NCBI GenBank assembly: GCA_030549495.1
Contig: JAUIRK010000987.1
Span: 186,001-250,000, forward strand
From: Nectonema munidae
Lineage: Eukaryota; Nematomorpha; Nectonematoida; Nectonematidae
Reading direction: 5' to 3'
Length of the DNA stretch: 64,000 bases
Shown: positions 11,364 to 21,599 of the stretch, piece after piece
How positions within the stretch are numbered: position 1 is the stretch's first letter
Layout of the letters: the number at the start of each line of letters is the position of its first letter
Position numbers and translations under genes: made by a program
Notes under the pieces: generated by a model
What the model was told of the DNA's origin: nothing
Seen by the model: the letters and a program-made list of their open reading frames with translations, nothing else
Databases searched by the model: none

Positions 11364-11982
11364 TTCAAACTGCATTTTTTAACAAGTGGCGAAGCGAGGG
11401 CTAGCCTTTGTGAAAAGTCAAGGCTAATAAAAGCTTTCTTAGGTCTGTTTTAGAGCAAGATTTAAAAAATTTAGCACCCACCCTCGCCATATAGAAATGG
11501 CTCGCCGTCAACCCTTCATGCAGATATTATAAGAAAGGCTTTTTTAAAAGAATATATCATTAAAAATGTGTAGGTTACTTTTTAAACTTTTCTATGAACT
11601 GTTTTGGGATGATTTTGGATTTCAGACCTTAGATTGTACAAATGACAATAACTTTTTCCTAAAACAACAGGAGCTCCGTGTCTTGTGTACACATCCTGTA
11701 ATTCACCATCTATTACAAAGAGTAATATTTTTTCATAGCGGCATTTATCTTACACTTCGCCATTTACAACCGCATTTTTTACAAATTCCATATGTACAGT
11801 ATGCATTTATGTATTATATTAGACTATTTGAGTGCTAATAAGCATTCGTATTCCATGTATTGACGAGCTAATTCCTCTCAGCTACCTTTTTGTATCTCTA
11901 ATGCGTGCATTTCTTTCCACATTTAACATTTTCCTTTAATTTTTTATTTGTTAAAGACGTTTAAATATTTTAGAAATTTATT
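11364..11982. other. Upstream region of the B3GALT6 gene
   Basis: A 90-aa plus frame at 11566-11838 has no recognisable domain and is probably chance or 5' leader. A GGCGAAGCGAGGG motif at about 11390 recurs as GAGCGAAGCGAGAG at 17569. No promoter element could be assigned. Confidence 0.35.
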
Positions 11983-12942
11983 ATGAAATTTATCATGCTT
12001 ATCTACGTCTTGTTTCTACACTTTCTAATGTTGTATTTTTTGTATCAAATTTGGTTCAATTCTTTCTGCAACGAAGTAAATCCTTTTTTTGAAAAAAAAG
12101 GTTTTGTGGAACAAACGTTTCTCCTCATTCTAATCATGAGCGCTCCACAGAACTTTGTAGCAAGAGATTTTATACGGAAAAGTTGGATAACGATGTCTTT
12201 AGAGCTTTCAACCAAAACCAAATGCTACTTTGTTATAGGAACAAATAAAATAGGTAATAAGAAATTGTTACAAAACTTAACTAAAGAAAGAACGAGACAT
12301 AATGATGTCCTGTTTCTAGAACAACTGACAGACTCCTATTACAACATTTCTCTCAAGCTTCTACTAATGCTGAAATGGGCTTCTTCAAATATGCTCTTTG
12401 AATATCTTTTAAAGGTTGATGATGACTCGTTTGTTGTGGTAGATAAACTTTATGATCATCTCAGTAAAGATGTTTATACTGATTTTAATGGCAGTGCTGT
12501 GTACATTGGATTCTTTTCGGGCGATGCGCCTGTCTTCAAAACGGGTAAGTGGGCGGATAATGATTGGTTTTTGTGCGATAAATACCTTCCTTATGCAAGA
12601 GGTGGTGGGTATATCATTTCCAAAGAAGTTGTCCATTTCATTGCTAATAACCACATGCATTTAAAGCTTTATCAAAATGAAGATACGTCGTTGGGAGTTT
12701 GGACTTCACCCTTAAAGATCAAACGCATTCACAATCCAGCCTTTGATACTGAGTATGTTTCGAGAGGCTGCAATAATTCTTTTCTCATATCTCATAAACA
12801 GTCGCCACAACAGATCCGGATAATGTATCACAATTATATCTCCACTGGAAAGCTATGTAAGCGGGAATACCTTTTATTTCAACCATATAATTACAACTGG
12901 TTTGTTCCACCTTCGCAGTGCTGTAAAAGAGATGAAGTATAA
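11983..12942 (+). CDS. B3GALT6: Beta-1,3-galactosyltransferase 6 (galactosyltransferase II of the GAG linker)
   Basis: A 319-aa single-exon type II Golgi protein. Residues 3-25 are a hydrophobic signal anchor (IMLIYVLFLHFLMLYFLY). The GT31 domain follows: FLLILIMSAPQNFVARDFIRK-type start near 47-66, RKSW at 65-68, VDDDSF with the metal-binding DDD at 146-148, YIGFFSG at 174-180, LCDKYLPYARGGGYIIS at 197-213, NEDTSLGVW at 232-240, FDTEYVSRGC at 254-263, THKQS-like SHKQS at 270-274, GKLCKRE at 289-295 and PPSQCC at 309-314. The last five blocks are diagnostic of B3GALT6 rather than other GT31 enzymes. The enzyme adds the second galactose of the xylose-Gal-Gal-GlcA linker of heparan and chondroitin sulphate. 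The human gene is also intronless. NxS/T sites lie at N98, N121, N169 and N264. The start is the first ATG after an in-frame upstream stop, and it gives the expected short cytosolic tail. An ATTAAA lies at 13078. Confidence 0.93.
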   Translation: MKFIMLIYVLFLHFLMLYFLYQIWFNSFCNEVNPFFEKKGFVEQTFLLILIMSAPQNFVARDFIRKSWITMSLELSTKTKCYFVIGTNKIGNKKLLQNLTKERTRHNDVLFLEQLTDSYYNISLKLLLMLKWASSNMLFEYLLKVDDDSFVVVDKLYDHLSKDVYTDFNGSAVYIGFFSGDAPVFKTGKWADNDWFLCDKYLPYARGGGYIISKEVVHFIANNHMHLKLYQNEDTSLGVWTSPLKIKRIHNPAFDTEYVSRGCNNSFLISHKQSPQQIRIMYHNYISTGKLCKREYLLFQPYNYNWFVPPSQCCKRDEV

Positions 12943-13330
12943 GTGGCTTTCCAATGCATAATTATAATTTATATGTCATACAATATCAGAATTTTTTCGC
13001 ATTTTATTATATTATTGTGCTTTGTGTGATAAATCAGCAACAGGACAACTTTTTATTTCATTTTCAATCTTTTTTTAATTAAACATTTTTTATTAATACA
13101 TGAGGAGTAGTATCTTTTAGTAAAAATTCCATTTTTTTATTTTTCAATGTATATTTTTTGAAATTCAATTTTAATTTTTTCTTCAGTAAAAACTGTTGAT
13201 AAAAAATTCCTCGTGACAATCCACGTTGAAGCATTATGACATCTCAGGCACATTGATTTCTCAGTAAAAAGCAAAGCCAAATTTCTGATGAAACACTCTC
13301 CTAACATCAGGGTCACAATATTTTTGTACT
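12943..13330. other. Probable B3GALT6 3' UTR and spacer
   Basis: AT-rich without coding signal. ATTAAA at 13078-13083 is a plausible polyadenylation signal about 135 bp after the stop codon. Nothing else recognised. Confidence 0.4.
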
Positions 13331-14170
13331 TTTTACAATATTGAGTGATTTAAAATATTCTTTTCACTCAGACCGGCAACATAAACTTTACTAGCAAAGA
13401 CATAAAAGTTTCTAGAATCTACACAGTGATACACTTTAATTTCATATAGGCCTGGTTTTGAAGGGTCATCTACTTTCATTGATGTTCTTCGCTGTTCATC
13501 CATATTTATATAATCAGTAGGACACCTGTATTTATGACTGAAAAATTCACCATGTAGATATCTTATAAGACTTAATTTGTCTGAAGAATTTATATTTCTT
13601 TTCACAAATCTAATGAGAATATTTATCAACCATCAAAGTGTCTCCACTAATTGCACCTTTTAGAAAAGGTTCTCCATTTCTATCGGAAAATAGAGTCTTT
13701 ATTTCAATTAAGACAAGAATTATTTTTTAAATTACACACGCTGATCTTTATATTGGCCAATATGGTACGAGCAACCAAAATATGCTAAGATATCGTAAAC
13801 CTTTATCCTTAAAACCAAAATAAAGGGACAAAGTAAAGTTTACAAATTTTTACTCAGATAAAATGAGAATTATCTGTTTTATTCATCTGCTGTATATATA
13901 TTGATGTAAAATTATCATACCTATACTTTTCGTGAAGTTTTTCTTTAGTGCACTCACAAATTTGCGTTATAAGACTAGTATTGAAAAGTAAACTAAAAAC
14001 TTTCGAAGGAACAATAAGATGTCTAGAATCCTCTATAGGACTCGAAGGGGATTACTCAATGTTTCGAAAATTGGCTGTTAATGATCTTCCACTATTGTCT
14101 CTGTTAGGTTGTCTAAAATATCTTATCCCATCAAGTACAACAAAAGAATCTGACTGAGAATCTTCTTCCA
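13330..14170 (-). mobile_element. piggyBac transposase fragment
   Basis: The minus frame at 13629-13333 reads SSDKLSLIRYLHGEFF, INMDEQR, VDDPSKPGLYEIKVYHCVDS. This aligns with the piggyBac transposase at 17.9-19.6 kb (NSSDKLAPIRYLQNFF, TIDEQLV, YDPSKPGRYGMKIYHCVDS). Further upstream pieces match too: GEPFLKGAISGDT at about 13680-13640 and FSLLFNTSLITQICECTKEK at about 14010-13930, the latter matching FNLFFTESLLNHIFVCTKER. It covers the N-terminal and first catalytic regions only, and the frames are broken. It is a related but divergent relative of the complete element. No TTAA-flanked ends were found. Confidence 0.8.
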
Positions 14171-16730
14171 CTACTATTTGAAGCCATTATTTTAAAATCA
14201 CTGGAGGTGAATGAATATACACACGATCAAGTACTTTCACTACCAAGATTTTTAGACTCGCTACAGAAATAAACAGAACACAAAACTGCGACGACAGGAA
14301 AATGGCGTAAACAGAATAAATGATATATGTATTGATTACATAGTGCTAACCACAGCAGATATTAAGTGATATATACATAGCCTGGTTTTGAATCTTTTGT
14401 AATTGATTATTATTATTAGCAATTACCATACATAAAGATTGATTGATTTTTCTATTATGGCTAAGTGGTACGGTGAGGTAAATGAAAATACCATAAAATC
14501 GCATTGTCGCGAACTCGCTTAATGTGAACACTTCAATAATATGCACCAATGTGTCCATTCCCAATCCTTCTGTACAAAATTAACGCGTAATGTAGACCTT
14601 TTATAACGAAGTCTCTTTTAGAAACTTCGTTTATAATTTTGTATTACTTATGTAATAGCTCACTCTTTAGTAATAAATTTCCCTTATACAAAGGATAAAA
14701 TTGTGAAAAAGCATAAACTCTACGTGTCCAATAAAAGCTTCAACATAAAGGCAAAAGCATTTGTTTCTCACACTTTTGTATACGCTTGGGTAGTTATCAA
14801 GATACTTTCATAAATCATAACTAATATTCTTGATTATATGAGATATCGTTTTATTTATGAGACTAACTTGCTAATACAGAAAATTTGACAAATCGCAACT
14901 GGCGAGTAGGCAACTAGCCAAAAATTGAAAAGAGAGAGCAGGGGGTCAAAAGAGAAGAAAAATTAGTTGTCGTCATTTGCAACGACCCCTTATTGCTATT
15001 AACTCATTGAAAGAGATCATAAAATTAAGTAAAAAACAAAATTGAAGTTATTTTATTGCACTCCTAAGTTATAGTGAAACTTGCTTTGTTCGAACTAAAC
15101 AACATTCCCCTTCAACTTCATTATACCGAGTTTTTGCTGTAATTTTAAGAAACAAGTATGTAACTTGTCTACAGAGAAGATATACCCTTTTCCAATGAAA
15201 TAGGAGTTGTGTAAAAATCGACTATTGAAATTTTCAAAAAATACCTTGAACGTAAAGAAGAAGCTCCTACATTGTGAATCAAATCTCTTTAAACTTATTT
15301 TATTAGTTAATATTTCAAACATCAATTGACTAAAAAAGTGTTCTAAAATTTTCAAACAGTTAGAGTTACCCTAAATATGACAGACACCAATATGTAAAGA
15401 TTTAAAAAAAAGAAGATAAATATGAATCAACTTTGACAAATTTTTTACTGTTTAATATTCAGGAATACAGTGAAAAAACCAACAAAGAAATAAAATTTCC
15501 AATTGTAATTTGTTTCTACACAAATAATTATGAATGTGTAGACCTACTTTCAATACTAAGTATTGTTTTTATGCTTTTCAATTATAAGAAATTTTTGTCG
15601 GTTTATGTCTATTAAAGTTGAGGTAAAGGTATTTAGCAAGTACATAGTCAGTGAAAAATTTTAAAATGAATTTATTGTGATTACTATGCATATAGCACCT
15701 TCCTTTAAAGTCTTGTGTAGTGTCATACTTCTTATTGACTTAAAGTGTTAATTGAAGTTATTGGTTCTGTTTATACAGAATCCTTAATAAACCGAATATA
15801 TTTCTTGTCCCCAAGGGGTTTCGGGTTAGAGAGTTTCCACTGTATATTGAAATAACGAGGTTAGAGATATGAATATAATAATTTTTTTTGAAATACACAA
15901 GAAAGTTGATTAATGAAATGAAAGGAAATACAAATCATTTAACACTTTACTAAATGTTTTTGTCCTCACTTTCAAATGTTTAATGACTTGCAATTACTGT
16001 GTATGAATAGCTATGCGATAGTATAAAAATATCTGTGTAGAATTATTTATCTAACATGATCTCAGGTCGCTTTGATTAGAAATTTGGTCCCATCTCTATT
16101 TAGGAGATGGATAAAATCATTATTATATCAAGAAAGAAAATTATTTTATCGGTTGTGTTTAAATATGTAAAAGTCAATGTAGTGTTTACTAGGTAAATAT
16201 ATATCCATTTTAACCACATTGAAATGTAGTATTCATTAAAAGTGTATATATTGACAAAAATAATGTCACGATGATATAGAGAAAGGTCTATTTGCTAAAT
16301 GGGGCGAAAATTGTTCAAAAATTTTAAAAAAATATCTGACCACAAGTTAACCAAACTTATAATCGCAATTTAAATCTAGAGTGGCAAAAGTATTTTCAGA
16401 ATCAAATTGAGTAAGTTCGATTTGTTGTTTATGAATAAGTTTATTTTAAAGGTTAAAATTTCTCAAAATGTAACAAGCGTTAAAGTTCAAAATCAGAAAA
16501 TATAAAAAATATGCGCCTCTCATCTGCTAATTACGAAGAAAACAGAAAAATACAAAATTATAAAAAAAAATCCAATTTTATTTGTAATTACAATGGTAAT
16601 GAAGTCCATAGAATATGCATCAATTTGATATATAATATAAGCAAGGTATTCTGAAAGCCCATAAAAAATGCTCTAATTTGGTATATCGCATGATACATTT
16701 GTTTGAGAAATGCGAAAGTTATAAGCGTTA
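14171..16730. other. Non-coding, AT-rich
   Basis: Small frames (14346-14564 -, 15095-15355 -, 15433-15615 +) show no recognisable domain and compositions typical of chance ORFs. No RNA gene or repeat was recognised by eye. Confidence 0.4.
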
Positions 16731-16734
16731 TTAA

Positions 16735-16942
16735 CCTTAGCAGGACGGAACTTTTTAGAGCAACACTAAGGACGGTTAATGGGAGTTTTACTCCAATTTT
16801 AAAAAAAAGTATATTTCTTTTTTTTTAATAAAGCTTTAGCATATCAAAGGCCTTTTAAGAATGTTTTTGTTCAGTTTGATATGTTTCCATGTTTTTTATA
16901 CGAAAAAAATCAAAAAACTTATTTTAGAATTAACGCCATCTA
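16735..16942. repeat. Left inverted repeat of the piggyBac element
   Basis: Terminal CCTTAGCAGGACGGA and inner ATTAACGCCATCTA mirror the right end at identical spacing. A second copy of the tip motif (CTAAGGACGGTTAA) lies just inside, at about 16765-16778. Confidence 0.85.
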
Positions 16943-16946
16943 TAAT

Positions 16947-17530
16947 GGACCTAGGATCACGCGGTACCAATGATCTTTAACTGGACCTAGAATCACGCGC
17001 TACCAATGATCTTTAACTGGACCTATGAATCACAGTACCAATGATCTTTCACAGGACCTAGGATCACGCGGTACCAATGATCTTTAACTGGGCCTAGAAT
17101 CACGCGGTACCAATGATCTTTAACTGGACCTATGAATCACAGTACCAATGATCTTTCACAGGACCTAGGATCACGCGGTATCAATGATCTTTCACAGGAC
17201 CTAGGATCACGCGGTATCAATGATATTTCACACGTCCTAGAATCACGCGGTACCAATGATCTTTAACTGGACCTATGAATCACAGTACCAATGATCTTTC
17301 ACAGGACCTAAGATCACGCGGTACCAATGATCTTTCACAGGACCTAGGATCACGCGGTACCAATGATCTGTCACACGTCCTAGAATCACAGTACCAATGA
17401 TCTGTCACACGTCCTAGAATCACAGTACCAATGATCTGTCACACGTCCTAGAATCACGCGGTAGCAATGATCTGTCACACGTCCTAGAATCCCAGTAGCA
17501 ATGATGTGTCAGACGTGGTATAATGTGGCG
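16947..17530. repeat. Satellite array, about 36-bp unit, roughly 16 copies, inside the piggyBac element
   Basis: The unit is GGACCTAGGATCACGCGG followed by TACCAATGATCTTTAACT. Variants carry ATGAATCACAGTACC, or TTCACA / GTCACACGTCC at the junction. The first six units form a higher-order pattern of three variants (about 107 bp) occurring twice, at 16947 and 17054. The right half is dominated by a GTCACACGTCC variant, and the last copies are degraded. The units abut without spacers, so this is not a CRISPR array. Confidence 0.92.
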
Positions 17531-17562
17531 TGCAATCTTTTTGAGATGCTAGAATCCAAACA

Positions 17563-17585
17563 GGTCTCGAGCGAAGCGAGAGACC
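17563..17585. repeat. Short perfect hairpin after the satellite array
   Basis: GGTCTCGAGCGAAGCGAGAGACC written as two parts: GGTCTCGAGCG and AAGCGAGAGACC. The outer bases pair (GGTCTC with GAGACC, then GC-rich inner pairs). It could terminate transcription or simply be array debris; no function is shown. Confidence 0.5.
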
Positions 17586-17872
17586 AAACACAGGGACCGT
17601 CTAGTAAAAATAAAAATTGCATTCGAACTTCCATAACGTTTACACTTATTAGATATACATATCTATGAAAAAATTTTAAATTCATCTATTATATTATTTG
17701 TTAAATTATTTCAACAAACGCTACTTCCTATGCAAAAAAGGCATATTAATCATAGATTAATATTTAGTTTTTTTCAAATATATAAAAAAAAAATGAACTA
17801 ACATTTATTCAACTATTATAAAAATACAACACACGAGTATTATAATAAAAAATTCGTAAATATTTACAATTA

Positions 17873-19622
17873 TTATGTGTTTCTGCACTTTTTACACATT
17901 AATAAAGTATGGCTTTTACAAATGAATTTTCCACATACACTGCATTTTCGTGTTCCCCTTTTTCTTGGCTTACAATCAATAAAAGAGCAATAATCTCGTT
18001 GAACTGATGTAGTTGGGTTCTCGTCAACATCAAAAAACCCGTAAAAAGATAATAAGTTTCTGGTAGATAAGCGAGTAAATGAACTTTGACTTCTAATCAA
18101 CATGCATTTTTCAGCTAAAAGTAGAGAAAGGTGTTTTATAAAGCATTTTCTTCCTCCTCTTGAAACTGACGGGTATGCATCTGAATCATTAGCTCTCATA
18201 ATTACCCAGCTATTATTAACTGCAATATCAAGAAAATTTGTAAAAATTGCAACTGGCCAACGTCTAGAAGACTTATAACAGCTGTAATTTCTTGCCATTC
18301 TGTTAAAAACATCCACTCCAGATTTAAACCTATTATAATCTAGAATAGTTTGAGGCTTTTTTCTGGGCCCAAAAGTATCTATTTGTGATAGATGTTGACT
18401 AGATAACACATAGACTGGTTTGAAGTATTTTTTTAGAATGTTTTTCCGTTATATAAACTGTTAACGAAGAGGTTTCTGAATATAAAAATCTACTCTCACA
18501 ATCATTCAAACCCAGACCTTTTAAATGCGCTGGACGGACTACATGCGGCATGAACCTTCTATTACTTCTTACCGTACCACAGATTGTATAGTTTTGATTT
18601 TTAGCCCAATTACACAAATCCTGGGACATAAAAAACCTATCTGCATAAATACCAATACCGGTCGGTAAGCAAGAAATATTTACCAATCTTTTTACTATAT
18701 TATTGGGTTTAAAATGATCGCTGTCGTCTAAACCACTTTCATAAATTTCGCTACAAAAAAACAAAAAAACTGGACGAGTCTACACAGTGATAAATTTTCA
18801 TACCATATCGACCTGGCTTGGATGGGTCGTATACTTTTATAGGTGACCTGCCTCTATACTTGACGAGCTGCTCGTCAATTGTAACGCAATTAGATGGTGA
18901 CCAATATTTATGAAAGTTTTCGAGGAAAAAATTTTGTAAGTATCTTATCGGAGCTAATTTATCTGAACTATTTCTTGTAGTTCTTGAATCAAATCTTATA
19001 AAGGTACGAATAAGAATGAATACGTCTCTACTGATTGCAGCTTTTAAAAAAGGGGTTCCATACTTTTCAGAAAAAAGATTTTTGACATCAATCTGCTGAT
19101 CTTTAGACTGCCCAATGTAAAGAATACAGGCTAAGTATGCTAGCAAATGTTCCATTGAAAACCTTTCATATAAACTTTTGAGGTTCTCCAACAAACAATT
19201 AGGACTTTTACAAAAAAAAACATTTAACTAAATAATGTTTTCTAATAGAAAATTACTTGTAGTTTTCTTCCATTCTTTCTTTTGTGCAGACAAAAATATG
19301 GTTCAAAAGAGATTCAGTGAAAAAAAGATTAAAAATTTTCAAAGGATCTTTCAAATTTTTTGCCGTATCTTTTGGACCTGGTCTACTTGAGATGATATTA
19401 GTTGATGATCTTCTTCCACAAATTCTCTCGGTTCCCAAAAAAATTGGGTTCCATCTGGTGCTACAAGGGACACATCTTCGCAAAGAGCCGTTTCTTCATC
19501 GCTTGAATCTGTTTGCCCTTCGCTATCAACTGAATTTTGAATTTCATATTCACTATTTGAAAAAAGTCAGAACCAGAGGTTTCTCCTTCATCACTACTTG
19601 TATAAAAACTTGAGGAGCTCAT
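17873..19622 (-). pseudogene. piggyBac transposase with C-terminal cysteine-rich finger
   Basis: DDD transposase of the DDE_Tnp_1_7 family. It starts at ATG 19622 with an acidic serine-rich N-terminus (SSSSFYTSSDEGE). Then come KNLKDPLKIFNLFFTESLL and, from 19194, the central domain. All three catalytic Asp contexts are visible: TIDEQLV, IYADRFFMS and NRFKSGVDVFNRM. The C-terminus (CKPRKRGTRKCSVCGKFICK, then LLMCKKC) is the zinc-binding domain that recognises the ends. Frames change within the N-terminal region, near 18757 and near 18404, so about three small indels break it. A possible 52-bp intron (19205-19256) joins the N-terminal and central parts. The catalytic residues remain, so decay looks recent. 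Confidence 0.88.
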
Positions 19623-19884
19623 AATAAAATTTTTCGAAGTAACTTAGGAAATCCAAATGAAGCTTGTCAAGAAATATCAAGTAAGAGTTCTTTGTGTTTG
19701 AAATCATATTTTGATTTATTTCTGCGTTGTATGATGTGTCTTTTATTACCCAGATAATACCATGACACAAATTCAATAAGGAGTCCATTCTCTTCATTTT
19801 TTTATTCAAGTACGCAACCATGGCTGTTCAACATATCGATCTAAAAAGCTTATCTAATTTTTTTAATCTTTTTTACTTTTTATA

Positions 19885-20165
19885 AAATATTTTGCACTGT
19901 AGAAAAATAAATTTATAAAAACAAAGTTTTGAATAGTGATCAATATAATTTTTTCACAAAACTACATAATCATACGTTTGTTTGTTTTGTTACTTCTTTT
20001 TCTTTGTAAATAAAAAAAATATTATAGTTCTTCTTTTTAATTTTTTATATATAATATTTTGCACTATGGAAAACAAATTTATGAAAACAAAGTTTTGAAT
20101 ATTGAACAATATAGTTTTTTTCACAAAACTACATATTCGTACGCTTGTTTGTTTTGTTATTAGCT
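19885..20165. repeat. Direct tandem duplication, period about 167 bp, within the piggyBac right flank
   Basis: Two copies both read ATATTTTGCACT, AAATTTAT, AAAACAAAGTTTTGAAT, TTTTTTCACAAAACTACATA, then CGTTTGTTTG or CGCTTGTTTG. They start at about 19885 and 20052. They are similar but not identical, so the duplication is not recent. It lies between the transposase promoter side and the right inverted repeat. Confidence 0.75.
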
Positions 20166-20349
20166 AATAATGAAAGACTTGCTATAATACCCAAAGCGAA
20201 GGAAATAATAGAAACATGATTTTCGAACGTCATGTGTTTCAAAAATAATCCTCAGAAAAAAATTCTAAATTTGAAATCCACTTCAAATTTATATTTTTAT
20301 AACTTGTTTAAGGTTACAACTTAAGTTTTTCATAAAAACATATTAATTT

Positions 20350-20557
20350 TAGATGGCGTTAAATTTAAATTTCGTATAAATTACTATAAATATTTTTTCA
20401 TGTGGTGAAAATTTTATATTTCTTTTTATCTTTAAAACCCATTAAAAAAAAATAAAATACCACCAAGTTAGCATATCGACTAGCTATATTTTTCTATCAG
20501 AAAAAGAGATTTTAAATATTTACTAGCCAAAAAAAGCCCTACTCCGTCCTTCTAAGG
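20350..20557. repeat. Right inverted repeat of the piggyBac element
   Basis: Begins TAGATGGCGTTAAAT and ends TCCGTCCTTCTAAGG, followed by the TTAA duplication. Its outer 15 bp and the block 194 bp inside match the left end in inverted orientation. The sequence between them is diverged apart from short blocks such as TTATACGAAA. Confidence 0.85.
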
Positions 20558-20561
20558 TTAA

Positions 20562-21090
20562 CCCGATAAAATAAACCACTCACACGTGCTAAAGATGTGG
20601 TGAAATATAGAGATAAGAATTCACTGCGCTCACAAACGCGTAATGCAACATATGTTAATCTTTCTTTGCAAATTATGCGAAAAAATCAATAACAACCGTG
20701 ATAGAAGTGAAATGTTATTTATTTTTTTGCACACTGCCGGCTAAACGAATGTCCTTCGTTAGAAATTCGAAAAGTGTATCTAAACTGAATAAAAATTATT
20801 TTGAAATAAAAGTAGGCTACAATTATCCAACAAAACTGGTACATTCGATCGAAATTTTTCACCTCAAAAATAATTTAAAATTTAGAAAAACATTATACTG
20901 ACCTCTAAAAAGTAATAATATATATATTTATTTTCAACAGTGTTCTTTAACTATGACATTTTAAAATGTAAAAAACCATATTCTACCTTTAAGAATATGA
21001 AATATTGAAAAAATAATATATTAACTCATCATGTTAATTATTGGTATTTTTTGTCTTTCTAAAACTTCTGCAGTTTGTTCATAGTATTGC
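20562..21090. other. Non-coding spacer
   Basis: A 67-aa plus frame at 20698-20901 has no recognisable domain. Nothing else seen. Confidence 0.35.
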
Positions 21091-21094
21091 TCTA

Positions 21095-21265
21095 ATCAAC
21101 TCGTTTTCAACAGAGGTCATGCTCAAGGTATTCTTCAACAACACCAGTATTAGCGCTCTTCTGGACACTGGTTCAAGAAAAAATTTTGTTTCTCAATGTT
21201 TCGTTCAAAGATTATCTTTAATCAAGGTTAGAGCCTCAAAGCTGGTTGCTATGGTCTTCGACTAA
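21095..21265 (+). mobile_element. LTR-retroelement protease fragment (fossil)
   Basis: A short plus-strand frame contains a retropepsin-like core: an ALLDTGS active-site motif preceded by a beta-strand-like LKVFFNNTSIS and followed by NFVSQCFVQRLSL. This is the usual arrangement in gag-pol of Gypsy-like elements. Only the protease region is seen. No LTR, RT or integrase was recognised nearby, so it is an isolated, degraded remnant of unknown age. Confidence 0.5.
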
Positions 21266-21570
21266 AACGGACATTTTGGACGTCCGTTTAAGGCTCCAGG
21301 TCCTGAGAAATGGTCCTCGACCGTCCGTTTTAGTTTACCAGGTCTGAGAGCCTATGACGGATATTTTTTTTGACTAAAACGGACATTACATTTTTTTCCT
21401 ATTTTTTGATTAATTCTACAAGATAATGGGAATTGTTTTTTTAATTTTCTAAAAAAAAAATTTTCTTCGTTTTTTCTTTAAGGGGGACATAAGAAAAATT
21501 TTTTTTTCAATTTTTTTCCAACAGAATAGAACATTTCAATTCTAAAACGGACTTTCAATTTATTTTCCAG
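21250..21570. repeat. Cluster of inverted AAAACGGAC / GTCCGTTTT motifs
   Basis: ACTAAAACGGACAT occurs at about 21259 and 21373, GTCCGTTT at about 21281, CCGTCCGTTTTAGTTTA at about 21319 and CTAAAACGGACTTTC at about 21542. The arrangement is inverted at about 21262-21290 (AAACGGAC, 9-bp loop, GTCCGTTT), giving a hairpin. It is probably the foldback end of a small DNA element; the family was not identified. Confidence 0.55.
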
Positions 21571-21599
21571 AGGGGGGGGGGAAGTCAAAATCTTGGAAC

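Larger units (their letters stand above)
16731..20561 (-). mobile_element. Complete-length piggyBac element with TTAA target duplication
   Basis: TTAA at 16731-16734 and at 20558-20561 flank an element of 3823 bp (16735-20557). It begins CCTTAGCAGGACGGA and ends TCCGTCCTTCTAAGG, an inverted pair with one mismatch. A second inverted pair (ATTAACGCCATCTA at 16929, TAGATGGCGTTAAAT at 20350) sits 194 bp from each end, so the inverted repeats are about 208 bp long and imperfect. The interior carries a minus-strand piggyBac transposase (17873-19622), a satellite array near the left end and a tandem duplication near the right end. TTAA duplication and CC...GG ends are hallmarks of piggyBac. Confidence 0.92.

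Noticed and set aside
11566-11838. 90-aa frame just upstream of B3GALT6 as an extra exon
   Set aside because: No GT31 motif and the B3GALT6 frame is complete by itself with a signal anchor.
16947-17530. Regular array resembling a CRISPR
   Set aside because: The units are contiguous with no unique spacers, the host is an animal and the array lies inside a transposon.
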